Assembly (NCBI GenBank): GCA_034440635.1
Contig: JAOTON010001946.1
Location: 836,001-900,000, forward strand
Source: Lepas anatifera
Lineage: Eukaryota > Arthropoda > Thecostraca > Lepadidae
DNA: 64,000 nt
Reading direction: 5' to 3'
Both the position numbers and the translations under genes were made by a program. Within the stretch, counting starts at the first letter, position 1; the number at the start of each line of letters is the position of its first letter. Positions 12,374-23,291 of this stretch are shown here, in pieces. The notes beneath the pieces were generated by a model that was given only the letters and a program-made list of their open reading frames with translations, had not been told where the DNA came from and did no database searches.

Positions 12374-12797
12374 CGACAAATGCTTGCATGCTCTTGCAGT
12401 AGTTGCCATTTGTGGTCAAGACTCATGTGAGCAAACACAACGTCCCTTTTTTAAAGGGAACAACGACGTCTTTTCAGTTAAACATCTGTAAGAGAATTCA
12501 TATTAACGTTAGCTATTGATATGGGAACAACGCTGTGCAAGGAAAAACTTCCCCTCTGGGGCAAAGAAAATCTGAAGCGTTCCCCATGATTTTAAATGAA
12601 ATATCAGCATTATCTGAGAGTCCTAAATGTCATTTAACTCTGAAAGCCTATCCAAATATACCTTTCGTATGTAGTGTGACATGAAATATGTAGTGCAGAC
12701 ACGAAGCATCTCATTTGGAAAGGCAGAGGGAGCCAAGAAATAAAGGAATGAAATGATTATTAGGATGAAGAAAGAACTGACCAGAATTACCCCGAAT

Positions 12798-12943
12798 CAG
12801 TGGCGGATCCAGAACCTTATTTCGGGGGAGGGCTACTGTTATTACCTCGGAACGGCCTCCGGATTTTTCCATCAACTAAAGACATTTCGTCATTTCGGGT
12901 GGGGGCTTCAGCCCCATAGCCCGCCCACTTGTATGCTCCACTG
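12798..12943. mobile_element. Small hAT MITE in right foldback arm
   Basis: Mirror copy of the MITE at 9307-9449. The left terminus is CAGTGGCGGATCC; the right terminus has decayed to TATGCTCCACTG. Flanks are CCCCGAAT and CCCTGAAT, the inverted equivalents of those in the left arm. Confidence 0.8.
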
Positions 12944-14680
12944 CCCTGAATGATAATTTTCTTCATCTCCTACTTGATAACTTTAATATTCAGCCCCGGT
13001 AGGCATTGGAGCATCGAAAATAACTCACGTCTCTGAGATATGCTTGTGTAACATCACTTAAATGAAGCATTTGCATGCCCACTTTCAGCACCCTTGAATG
13101 CCTATTTTGAATTTAAAAGCAAGACCTTAACCCCAATTTTATCTACATAAAATGGGCATAGAAAGGTCTGGTACAAGAAAAAAACAGGGTAAAGTTTTTA
13201 TCTGAAAACAATTTTTCAGATTCACTACACCCTACTGTGAATCATCCGCGTACATGATGAGTTTGACCGAACACAAGTGAGATGCCAGGTCATGTGTGAA
13301 GATAAAAAAACAACTTTGGTCCCAGGAGTGAGCCTTGGACCACGCCATGCGTCACTGGTAGTGACCCAGCTCTGCCTCCCTGGATCTTTTCAGTCCCATT
13401 TGATAGCCAGCCCTTGAACCAGTGTTTGTCTATGCCATACTACCCTAGCTTCTGGAGTAGGCACGAGTGTTCCACGCTGTCAAACGCGCGTGATGTGTCA
13501 GATGTTAAGAGGGTAGTGATGTGTCTTTGATCCATGTTGTCGGAGATGAAATTAACCGTTTCTAGCATTGCTGTTTCAGTTGAATGTTCTGATCTGAAGC
13601 CGTGCTGGTTTTCTCACAGTATTTGGTTTTTCTCGAGATAGAACGATAGTTGGAGACATACTACCTTCTCGCACAGTTTGCTAGCCACACTAAGGATAGA
13701 AATTGGCCGGAAGTTCCCGGGATCCCTGCGGTCACCTTTTTGTGGAGTGGGATCACTTAGGTCTCCTTCCACTTCCACTGTGGAGGTACCTCGCCAGTTC
13801 GCAGTGAACAGTTGATTATGTTTTGAAGATGTGGACCAACAACTGCGAAAGTTGATCTTAGCATCTGGATCGTAATGCCATCATTACCACAAGCACGTGA
13901 GCTGCCCATGCGTTTCAGTGCATTCCATAATTCAGGAAGGGTGACAGGCGGCACTCGGAAGGTGTCAGAGCAAACTGTTGGAGGCCTTGGTCTTAGCGTC
14001 ACCCCTTGAAGCACAGCGGAAAGCGCTGCTGCGACATCCGCGCCAGCTTTGACAAAATGATTGTTAAGCTTGTCTGCCCAATCACGGTCACTGAGATGGA
14101 GTGGCTCGGTCTTTGGCTCAGGTATCTTGATGCCAGGAAGTATTTTCCTGTGTGGGTCCATGTTTTTGAGGAGTCACTTCGGATAGAGTTGGCAAAATAC
14201 TCAGAAATGGCCTTGAGTAGGGATTTTTACGGCATTTCGGCATTCTTGATAAGCTTGCAGTTTCTCTATGTCTCTACGGTCTCGGTCTCTCGCTTCCCTA
14301 GCTTGATCCCGCCGAGTCATGTACTCCCCCAGCTGTTCGTTGCTGCTAAGCCAGGGAACGGATGGATGCCTTAACCGTATGGCTTTAAGAGGCTTGTGCT
14401 TGTCAATTTGGGGCTGCCATACTTCGTACCAGGCGTTCCATTTTTCAGTGACAGTTTCAGCCTGGTAAAGTTGACTCCAGTCTGCCTCAAAGAGGTCCAG
14501 ACAGGGGGCGTCGTAGTTTACCCCTCTTTCTGGGGGGGGATGCTAGGCGCTCGAGCCTCCCTCACCATTACTTCCGAGTAGCATCCGGCTATGCAGTTAC
14601 TGTGGGTGCTCTGACATCGCGAGGGGGGCAGGGTTTGAGCCTCTCTAGCCCCCTCCCTTGTATTCGCCACTGGTTGACTC

Positions 14681-15189
14681 CTACCTGAAGTTTTTATGCA
14701 GACTAATTCTAAATTGATGGTGAGCCTACGAGATTTTCCTCCATTCAATTGCAAGTGCTGCTACGGTTCTAGGCTTTAGCAAGCTATACAAACTAAAAAC
14801 TACAACACTTAAACTTCCAAGGTGGCAAAAGCATTCCCCAAGATAGTGAAAGCAATCAACCATGACGGTACCGAATTATTCCAGGTCACAGTGAATACTG
14901 CTTCACTCCCATCTTCTCTTGTTTTGAATCGGAATTGGCGAAAATCGGATTGTAACACAAAAAGCGATGGTTTCTATGGCTATTTAATTGAACCAGAACG
15001 CTCATATCTGGCACCCGGGATAAATATAAATTCAGCTTGTACCACGGGAACGGAGTCACGAGGAAACGCATTAAACTTTGCATTGATATTGTGGGTTTAC
15101 ATATTTTTTGTGTGCCGGGGCCGTCCCAAAGAAAATCTGAGTTAAAATTAATAATTTATTTAAATTTTATCATTTTTCCTGTTCAAGAT
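14681..15189. other. Unassigned sequence
   Basis: Non-repetitive as far as I can see. Open frames on both strands (plus 14822-15145, minus 14886-15083) have no recognisable motif, so I do not call a gene. Confidence 0.3.
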
Positions 15190-16206
15190 TTAATCCTTGT
15201 CCCATCGGGGGGCCATGGATGGCCCCTGAGGTTTTTCAGAGTAACAGAAGAACGACGAGGTGCAGCACCGCAGATGAGGGCTCTTCCTCTCACCCCATCA
15301 TTTTTCACAATCCCTGATTTTTCCCCGGGTCACACACGTAGAGGTCATCGGGCAAGGTCAACCAAGCTCACCTAACTTCAACTTTAAGCTCTACCATAGC
15401 TATATTTATAGGTCGATCGATTTGAAACTTCACTTCATGACCCCTTCAGGATCTATAAAATCGATATCCAGGATTTTTCGATTTCGTGATCTGGGATTGG
15501 GTCACGAGTTGATCTCTCCAACGGCAAAAATATGGGGAAAAGCTGTCTTATGATCTAAAAGTCACCAAAATGATTTCAAATGCTCAGATTGCTCAGAGAA
15601 GCGTTCTTGGATACCCTTTCACCGATTCCAGGGGCGATACTTGCCTTTTGACCTAGCTGAGGTCATCACAGGTGACCAGGGGTAAACAACATTAGGTTGG
15701 AGATAAATTTTGATTTAATAAAGCTAGAGTGCTAAACTAAACGTCATCGTGTGTGTCGTCACTGGCTTTCATTTCATATACGGCAAGGCCACTTTCTGAC
15801 TTTTCAGGACCTCAGATCATATCAGGCCACGAAGTGCCCTCAGAAGGTCAAACCTCTGGCTGAAGATTATTATATTGCACAAAGCGGAGGAAGTCCTGGA
15901 ATTTTACTTAAAAGTGTACTTTACCAAACTTCGATAGCTCTGATACCATGAGAGCTATGCCTAGGTTTCATAAGCATTGAATATTTTAGTGCAAATAACC
16001 TATCGTTACATAACTTGAGCTCTGGAGGTCGAACCACTGATCCGAGCGCTTAAATATACCAAGTAAGTTCTTACTGAATTCACCCAAGCTTTCTAATGCA
16101 CTTTGCAGACTTGCGCAAACAAACATATTTTCGGAGTTAGAGAGGAGTCATCGATGCCCCCGGTGAGGCGAAAGTGGCGCCGGACCCGCGGTCGGGCGTC
16201 GGTTAA
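15190..16206 (+). mobile_element. Family B TTAA element (B1), about full length
   Basis: TTAATCCTTGTCCCATCGGG at 15190 is a diverged B start (compare 43871). The right end GGTCGGGCGTCGGTTAA ends at 16206; 1,017 bp. Family landmarks are AACGACGAGG.GCAGCACCG, GATCTAAAAGTCAC.AAA, CCGATTCC, and GCACTTTGCAGA.TTGCGC before the right end. AGGTCA motifs are fewer and more diverged than in B3, suggesting an older copy. Confidence 0.8.
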
Positions 16207-17465
16207 AATTGCTGTGAGCCGTGTAAGCAGGTATGAATTATTTCCAATAATTATGCACTGTTATCTCTATACGGCTCGGTGATTTATGTTAACTTACCTT
16301 GTCTGTTGATTTAGATGATGTCGCTGCTGAAGCCGTTTCTGCTGTCGCCGGCGATTCGACAATTACACGCTCCCTCCCCGGACGCCAGGAGGACGACCAT
16401 CAGCCCTGTGCCTGTAGATATCTCTCCTCGGACTGCGTCGACACTGATATCGCCCACCCTCTGACTATCTGGGCTTCGTTGTTCCCCCACACTTTGGAGA
16501 TGCAGATTTGAGCTTCCGATAATAACCAAAAATGACGTTTTTAGCTAAGGAAATTGGAGGCTTCCCAAAAATTTTTGCCGTCATACACCTCTGGCCCAGT
16601 GCTTACTGGGGGCTCATAAATTTCAGGCGCAGATGTTCAGTCTATCTACTTTCGAATACCAACAACTCGTTTTCCGGTGCATTCAAGCCTTCTTCGGAGT
16701 ATTGTAAGGTAGGCAGAGCCAGGTTTTTCTAAAGACCGATCAAGAGTCAGGTGGTAGTGTCCAACAGCGCACGCGGTCTCACTCCGAGGCGTGCGGCGCC
16801 GCTAGTCGGGATACACGCGACCACTGAGGCTCATCGGCGTCGACGGCGCCGACGTCGGCGGCGGCGGCGGTGCTGCACCTGCGTGACGCCGACGGCGACA
16901 CCAGCAGCGTCCGCTCCTGTGATGTACAATCCGCGGACGTGACCCATTAGGAGGGTTCGTGACGTTGGGATATCGGATAGCTGCTTTGGCCGTGATGGCC
17001 CCGGGCTGTCAAGTTGCAGATTGTAGCGTCGGACTGAGCGGACAGTTACTGATAGCTTTCGTGTGATGTCCAGAGTTATAAGAAAACAATATAATAAGTG
17101 TTTCAAAATTACGCTATCCTATACCACTCGCTGTCCTCTAATCCAGTGAAAATATTTATTGCTGGTGTTCATTTATGTGGGTTGGTGGTTTGAATAAGCC
17201 TAGTTGAGGTTCTGTGTTTGAAACGTCGTAGTATGAACGATTGCTGACGCATAAATTTAGGAGTAGCATCGAGCTGCTCCTCTTCTCAGGCATATACCGG
17301 AAAGGTACCGAGACTAACATCATTTGGTATAAATCACGCCTCCCGTTAACTAAGGTCACGACCGGTCGGCAGTCCTTTATCCCAGACATCTTGTTTCCAG
17401 TCCGCTCAGGAACGTCGAAACCATGGACCTCGAAAGGGAGGACGGAGAACAGGAACTTGCAAGCG
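16207..17465. other. Unassigned; GC-rich patch at 16751-16950
   Basis: No gene is supported. 16830-16875 is a run of CGNCGN triplets (GGCGTCGACGGCGCCGACGTCGG) that yields Arg-rich frames on both strands; this is composition, not evidence of coding. The patch resembles a small CpG island. Confidence 0.35.
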
Positions 17466-17700
17466 TGGGGTTGCAGTTGTGTGGGGAAAGGGCATTCGAC
17501 TTCCACGCCGCTGAACCGGGGTCAAATCCGTGTGCAGGTGTCCTATACAAATATTTCTGATCTCCATAATACCCCTCCAACAGGCTGAGAGTTGGTGGCA
17601 CCATATGGCCTCAGCAGTGGGTGTGTTGTAAAGCCCCAAAGTTGCTACCCTGTGGCGAAGGTCTCCCAATTTGTGGAACTCGACCTGGGTTTGTCATAGT
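17466..17700 (+). repeat. tRNA-derived SINE
   Basis: The tRNA-like head GGTTGCAGTTGTGTGGGG...CTTCCACGCCGCTGAACC is followed by a B-box-like GGGGTCAAATCC (about 17518-17529). The body has CTCCAACAGGCTGAGAGTTGG, GCACCATATGGCC and AAAGCCCCAAAG, matching the body of the SINE at 781-980. The head shares CTTCCACGC.GC with that SINE, so the two are related. Confidence 0.7.
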
Positions 17701-18131
17701 TTTTCCTTTTTTAGTCGAACATTCGCACATTTTAGTGTTGCTGAACTGTCAAGGTAGCACCTTTTAGCACCCGGAGGTAGGCCTCCAAACCACCTTCGCC
17801 CTGGTGGGGGTTTTCAAACACCCTCCTCGATCTCGTTTCCTATGCGGGATGACGAAAAACGCGAAAGCTGGTGGATAGCTTATGAAAATCACGAACAAAC
17901 CGCCTTCATAATTTTATCATTTTTTTAGCTCTGGTCAATATTAACCCGCGCCCCACCGGGGTCCAGTGCCACCTTCACCCCACCGGGGGCCATCGATTCC
18001 CACTATAGCTCCGAAAATATGGGCTTTAGCGCAAATCTGCAAAGTGCATTAGAAAGCTCGCGTAAGTTCCGTAAGAAATTACTTCACATGTTTTAGCACT
18101 CAGGTCAATGGTTTGACCTCCAGCGGACAAA

Positions 18132-19184
18132 TTAACCCTGCGCCCCACCGTGGGTTCGGCGCCACCTTCGCCCCACCGGGGAGCATCGATGCCACTTCCC
18201 CCACTGGGGAGCATCGATGCCCCCTCTAACTCCGAAAAGATGGACGTTAGCGCAAATCTGCAAAGTGCATTAGAAAGCTCGCGTGAATTCAGTAAGAAAT
18301 TACTTTGCATGTTTTAGTGCTCAGGTCAATGGTTTGACCTCCACAGGTTAAATTAGGTCAAGATCGGCTATTTTCACTCAAATATGCAATGCCCAAGCAA
18401 GCTGGGCACAACTCTTATGCCATAAGAGCTATGAGATGTGGTAAAGTACATTAGATAGGAAAATGCCAGACCTTTTCCGCTATGGGAATGTAGTGACCTT
18501 CCACCAGTGATTTGACCTACAGAGGTCACCTCGAGACCTAATATGACCTGAGGTCACAAAAGGTCAGAAGGTGACCTTGCCGTATATCACACGAAAGCCA
18601 GTGACAAGACATACACGATGGTGTTTGATTCAGCGCTCTAGCTTATATAGGTCAAAATTTATAGTCAAAATAATGTTTCGACCCCTGGTGACCTTGGATG
18701 AACTCGGAGAGGTCAAAGGGCAAATATTGCCCTTGTAATCGGTGAAAGGGTGTCCAAGAACGCTTTTCTGACCAGGCCCAGCATTTTCAATTGTTTTTGT
18801 GACTTTTAGAGCATAAGACAGCTTTTTCCCATGCTTTTTCAATGGGAGAGGTCACCTCATGACTTGACCTAAGGTCACGAAATCAAAAAATCCCGGATAC
18901 ATACGTTGTAGACCCTGGAGGGGTCATGAAGTGTAGGAAGTTTCAAATCGATCGACTTTGAAATGTAGCTCTTACAGAGCTCTAAAGTTGAAGTGAGGTG
19001 ACCTTGGCTGACCTCGCCTGGTGACCTGACCTTAGGTGACCCGGGGTAAAAAAATTCAGGGATAATGGGAAAATGACGCAGAGAGAGAGGTAGAGCCCTC
19101 AACAGCGGTGCTGCGCCTCGTCGTGTTCCGGCTATCCCGGAAAAACCTTAGGGGCCATCGATGCCCCCGTGGGGCGAGGGTTAA
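18132..19184 (-). mobile_element. Family B TTAA element (B2b), intact
   Basis: TTAACCCTGCGCCCCACCGT at 18132 and CCCCGTGGGGCGAGGGTTAA ending 19184; 1,053 bp. It is inserted in the same orientation inside B2a at a TTAA. The interior holds closely spaced half-sites such as GACCTCAGGTC-type arrangements near 18548 and GTGACCTTGGCTGACCTCGCCTGGTGACCTGACC near 19000 (longer than a single site). Confidence 0.9.
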
Positions 19185-19220
19185 GTGAATATCGGCTATT
19201 TTCACTCAAATATGCAATGC

Positions 19221-22200
19221 TTAACACGCATCCCGCTGGGGGTGGGGTGAAATTCGCCCCCCCTCCTGGTTTTCCCCAGATAGCTCAAAAACGAAGAGAC
19301 GCAGAACCATGAAACTTACAGTACTTTATTCCTGATCAATTTTACACATCTGATTAAATTTTTGAGTTAAGGTCATGTCAGGTCAAGAAACTATTCAGGG
19401 TCAAGTGACACGACCTCAAAACCCGAAATAACGAGTTTGAAGCAGCGCCCAGGAAACATTAGCGAACTGATCACTTTGAAACTTTTGAAACTCTTACTTC
19501 ACAATCTGATAAGGTCATTAGGGTCAACAAATCTGCTATCTCGGAATTTTGATATTGGTGACCTAAGGTGGGGTCAATTTTTTGGTCACGTAACGGGTTA
19601 CATTTTTTAAATAGGCGTCTGGCTGATCGAGAGGGGCGATCCGAATCCTATGTTAAGCATCCCGATCCTTTTCAAATAAAAAATCCTGCACGGCGGCACC
19701 ACGTCCACAGCGCTGCTGTAGCGCGGTAGCGCCAAAGCGCACGCCCGCCGGGCCGGACGGCTCTGTTTGTTTGTCGTCCGGCACAGCTGCTACGGCGTCG
19801 CCCGACATGGAGAAGGGGAACAACAAGCTGCGTCTCGGTTTCCTCCCGGGGAGAGGGAAACGACGCCGTTGAACCCCATCAGCAAGGACCAAATACTCCA
19901 TTACCAACAGACCAGAAAACACAGCTCCCATTCCAGCGATGTTAAATCAACAATTCGGCTCAAACAAATAAATTTCCAAGCGGCTACCTCCCACCTGCTC
20001 CCGGTCTTCCCACGGGGAAGCGCTCTGGGCGAGAAGACCTGCCCCGGGGCGCTCCACCGGCGGAAGCAGGAGGCGGAGCAAGTCTGCTTCGGAACGAAAA
20101 AGAACGAATAAGAAAGCCAGAGAAAAATAACCGGTTTCAATTTCAAAAATAACCTGACCGGTTCCAATTTTGAAGGCGGGGAGGGAGCGGTAGTTGTATA
20201 TGATTTTTTCATTGAAAGGGGGAACCGATTCGCGGTCCGCCCACGGCTATTCAGCGTAATTTAGGGGATGTAGAAATGTTCAATTTTACGGATTGTTTTG
20301 CCGCCAACAAATAAATAGAAAAAATGCATTTCAAGCTTTTACTCCCCAGGGGGGACCAATTCTTCACCTAGAGACGGAATCCCGTATCCGAGCTGGTCGA
20401 TGGCATGAAAGTATAATTTAGCTCCTTCAGTGAGAGAGGGGCCGGAATTAGCAGGCGCTACCTCTCGGTTTGAGTAAAGTAAAAGGAATAGTTCAGCGAC
20501 AGCGTAGGAGCGAGGCCAGCTTCGCGATCCGGGGATTTGTTGACGGGTAAAGAAAAGTTGTACGGCAGAGAGGGAAGCGATCGGAGATCACAAAATCCAC
20601 TCGCGGGGCCACCTAGAATCTTTAGTTCACTTAACACGCAATATATTCTGTTTTTTTGTCCCTTGTTGCAGGCAATATTATTCCGAACTGGCCATAAGAC
20701 ATTGACAGCAGAATGATCTCGCCAAAAAAGTCACGGAAACGTTTATCGCCCTCGGTACGTCTGCCAGCTTATAGCGCGGCTTGGGGTCGCGGAGCACCCA
20801 GGTCCGTTCCAAACTCCACTGACTGGCCGCACGAGGCTGACACGATACACTTGCGAAATAGGCTCCGCATAAGAAGGGGGAGGGTTACATTGCGTCCAGG
20901 GTACAAAGGCACATGCGATTGAAGAAGAAGAGGCGAACAGCTATGGGTGCGCGCTTCTGCCTCGTTGGCCGCGGCCCTGATGCAGCGGGCGCTTCTGACG
21001 CCCCCTGTCCGCGGGCGCCGCCGCGCCGGCGCTAATTTGCAGGAGTAGACCTGCGCGGAGACGGTAAGGTATACTGTGCAATGTGCATGAAACTGTACCT
21101 GACATCTGATTACCTCCCCAGGCGACCATTAGGAACGGAGTTCGACGTGTCCCTTTTTGTTTATGTCCTGCGCCCCGGAGCAAGCTAACGTCCTAAATTT
21201 AACGAGATATTTAATTTTGGGTGTACGTTTTGCTGGGGATCAGGGAGGCATTTTCCACTAAGCAAACCAAAGCAAGGATTTGTTAATTGGTGCATAAATG
21301 TGATCGAGCTTTTTTCCAAGTCATTTTGAAACGTAAGATATAAGCCCCTACCTTGCAATGTGTGTGGAGGTGCTGATGCATGAAGGTGATAAGAACGTGA
21401 GGACATGAACCCGGTGGCCGGATGATATTAGAAATTTGGGTTTGTTCGACGTCTCGTGGCGGGATGGCAACTTTCACAGTTTGAGCCCCCTTGGGCAAAA
21501 AACCCCTGACCGAGTCTGCGGCAGGATAAATTAGACCAAAATGACGCGAAAATCTGATCTTGAATGTGACTAAACACGAAAATAGAGTATCGAAGAAGCT
21601 GATGAGGAAGACGTTCTGTGAGCCGTACCCTTGTGTACAGCATGTCTGTGGGCAACGGCACGGGGGTCGTTTTGGGAAGACGCCGAATGGTGCCTTTCCA
21701 GCATTGTATGCTTGCTTCTCGATCAGCCGAGGCGTAGGTTGGGCTCCGGGACGCCCAGCCCAGCAAAGGTAGTTGATTTGATTCCGGAAGCGAGTGCCCT
21801 GAGTAGTCAATAATTGGGATAAGGCCGGGAGCGGCACCCGAGCGAGAACCCGAGGTCGGGCGAGATGTGCGCCAGGAGGCGATTGGATAGTTTGCCCACG
21901 CTCCGTAAGGCGCGAGGCGCAGGAGGGGCCAGGGCACTCGACGGAAGGAATCCATTGAGCTCAATAACCACCTTTGCTGAGCGTGTCAACGGCTTAGGAC
22001 CCAACCAACGATCTAATCACGTGTGATACGTTGCGCTTATCGGAGGGAAGGGGGCAAAATTGGCTGACCAGTGGTGAGCGCTCAAATCCCTCGTACATTT
22101 AAATTTTCAGAACAAAAGGGGGGTGATTGCATTACCTGTGCAGGTATGTTTTTCCATTTTGGATTTACCCGGCGGAGGATTTTTCTAATCAGTTGGGCAG

Positions 22201-23291
22201 CATTGGATGGTGGGGTAGAGGGTCGAAAAGTGGGCCTTGTATTTTAATTAGCCACAAGGGGATGACACGCGACATTTACGGTTATTTAACGTACTTTACG
22301 TCTAGACAAAGAGACACGGGTAGTAATAAGGACCAATGTGTTTCCATAAAGGGGGACCGCTCAAAGGCTTATAAGACTTCCTCGCCGGGAGAAAATTTTG
22401 ATGGGAGAATACCAAATAAAACCCGATGGGGTAGCAGAGCAGCAAAGTTCGGCCACTCACGCGGAGGCCAGACCCACTTGCCTATCATGATGACTCGAAT
22501 TGACCCGCCTCATAGAGAGCAAGCTGTTTTTAACATCGCCGGGGCAGCCTCTGCTCTCACTATAAATATTTGTTTGTTGTGTGGGCTCCTTGTGAAAAAG
22601 AAAGGGCCCATCACAGTCACCCCATTATAAGTCTATGGTGAAAAATAGAATGGGCTCGTTTTCAGTAAATACTGGATAGATAAAGCTGAAAATCCTCAAA
22701 CCGTCCATTCCTACCACGATCTTGACCATAAAGCTGAGTTTTTGAGCATCTGACCTCTCAAAGGTCATATCAGGTCACGGGAGCAGAGAGTGATTGTTTT
22801 GCCAATAACTTCTCGCTGAATTGAGATAAAGCTCCAATTTTACTTGCGTTGTGCTTATATTGTCACGGGGAGTCGATTAATATGCAACATGACCATACCA
22901 GGTCACTCTGTGACCCTGACCTAGGTCTGGGTCAGGTCATTTTGACTATTGGACCTAGTAAGGTCATATTATACACAATTCGACTCACCACCATGAGAGA
23001 AATCCAATGATGCAGAAATATTTGCTCTAGCTCCCCTGAGGGCAGATCTAGAGACGGAAAGGTACACTGCTCTGTTGTAAGACTATGGAGCATTCTTTGA
23101 CCTATGCTGACCTCAATATTGACCTGACATGAAAATTATCCGTATAAAATCTTTTCGTTTTGTCAAGAGCATTCGAACGCCACCCGTAATTTTCCTTTAG
23201 CTTGCGTGGGGAACCAGATACGGAGGGTGAGGGCGAAAAACGCCCCCAGCGGGGCGCGTCATGCAAGGGACCCCAGCGGGGCGCGTGTTAA
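19221..23291 (-). mobile_element. Family C TTAA element (C1) carrying a 3-kb insert
   Basis: TTAACACGCATCCCGCTGGG at 19221 and CCCCAGCGGGGCGCGTGTTAA-type end at 23291. Its own parts are 19221-19589 and 22615-23291, about 1.05 kb together, the same as C2 and C3. The host is B2a, entered at ATGC-TTAA; after removal B2a reads on into GCAGACTGGGCATAACTC. Confidence 0.85.
19590..22614. mobile_element. Unidentified 3.0-kb insert in C1
   Basis: C family sequence stops after TTTTTTGGTCAC (19589) and resumes at AGTCACCCCATTATAAG (22615), so about 3.0 kb has entered, possibly with a 5-bp GTCAC duplication. The insert has essentially no AGGTCA motifs and is more GC-rich than its host. It starts with the palindrome GTAACGGGTTAC. 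A TATAAATA box-like site lies at 22560. Minus-strand open frames of 178 and 184 codons overlap around 21283-21964, and a 167-codon plus frame lies at 22127-22630; none shows a motif I recognise. I see no long terminal repeats or clear terminal inverted repeat. Confidence 0.6.

Larger units (their letters stand above)
9008..13234. mobile_element. Foldback element with about 1.6-kb inverted arms
   Basis: The ends TAGGGTGTAGTGAATCTGAA (first 29 bases identical in both arms) open an inverted repeat. It continues through almost the whole element: left arm about 9008-10550, right arm about 10705-13234, with a loop of about 150 bp. Paired landmarks include GGGGAACGCTT/AAGCGTTCCCC, a small hAT MITE in each arm, GGACGAATGGTGA, CAGCTTGAGGAGG, CAAGAGAAAGGAAAATCCC and GGATGCAACGACAAGC. 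The right arm additionally contains an F element and an expanded (TA)n. It is inserted two codons after the YADD box of the LINE. Terminal TA could be a TA duplication; no other clear duplication is seen. The arms hold short Lys/Gln-rich open frames that I do not recognise. Confidence 0.85.
7665..14525 (-). pseudogene. CR1/L2-type non-LTR retrotransposon ORF2, broken
   Basis: Decayed reverse transcriptase on the minus strand. The endonuclease-RT linker (about 14525-14161) contains DW..L and DKHKPLK. The RT N-terminal part (14161-13757) contains SRACGNDGI and GEVPPQW. The RT core (13756-13235) contains NFRPISILSVASK, HGFRS, AFDSVEH and VVQGSLLGP, and an intact YADD box at 13241-13252. After two codons a 4.2-kb foldback element interrupts it. 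The C-terminal RT and thumb resume at 9007-8938 and 8399-7665 (HRLKVNPSKTELLV; ILGVYVDSALTW). A Harbinger-like MITE splits the C-terminal part. Several stops and a frameshift near 8285 show it is dead. The AP endonuclease domain is not found. The clade call rests on motif style and is approximate. Confidence 0.85.
7464..14672. mobile_element. Outer hAT-like element enclosing the LINE stack
   Basis: The left terminus CAGTAGTGGATCCAAG at 7464 and the right terminus, read inverted as CAGTGGCGAATACAAG ending at 14672, match at 12 of 16 bases. Flanking octamers are GTTGAATC (7456-7463) and GTTGACTC (14673-14680), a 7/8 match as expected for an old hAT duplication. The element's own sequence would be only about 7464-7640 and 14526-14672; the rest is the nested LINE. 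Inferred rather than certain because the right terminus is diverged. Confidence 0.5.

Noticed and set aside
14467..14680. GTTGACTCC occurring at both 14468 and 14673 as a duplication of a short hAT element
   Set aside because: The left occurrence lies within sequence that reads through as the LINE endonuclease-RT linker, so the better partner for the right end is at 7456.
16751..17106. Arg-rich proteins on both strands
   Set aside because: Produced by a CGN-triplet run at 16830-16875; no other sign of coding.
18132..19184. Protein-coding frames within TTAA elements
   Set aside because: Frames are short, differ between copies of the same family and contain the half-site repeats; no transposase motifs.
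19590..22614. LTR retrotransposon
   Set aside because: No direct terminal repeats, no TG...CA ends at the boundary, and no gag, protease, integrase or RT motifs.
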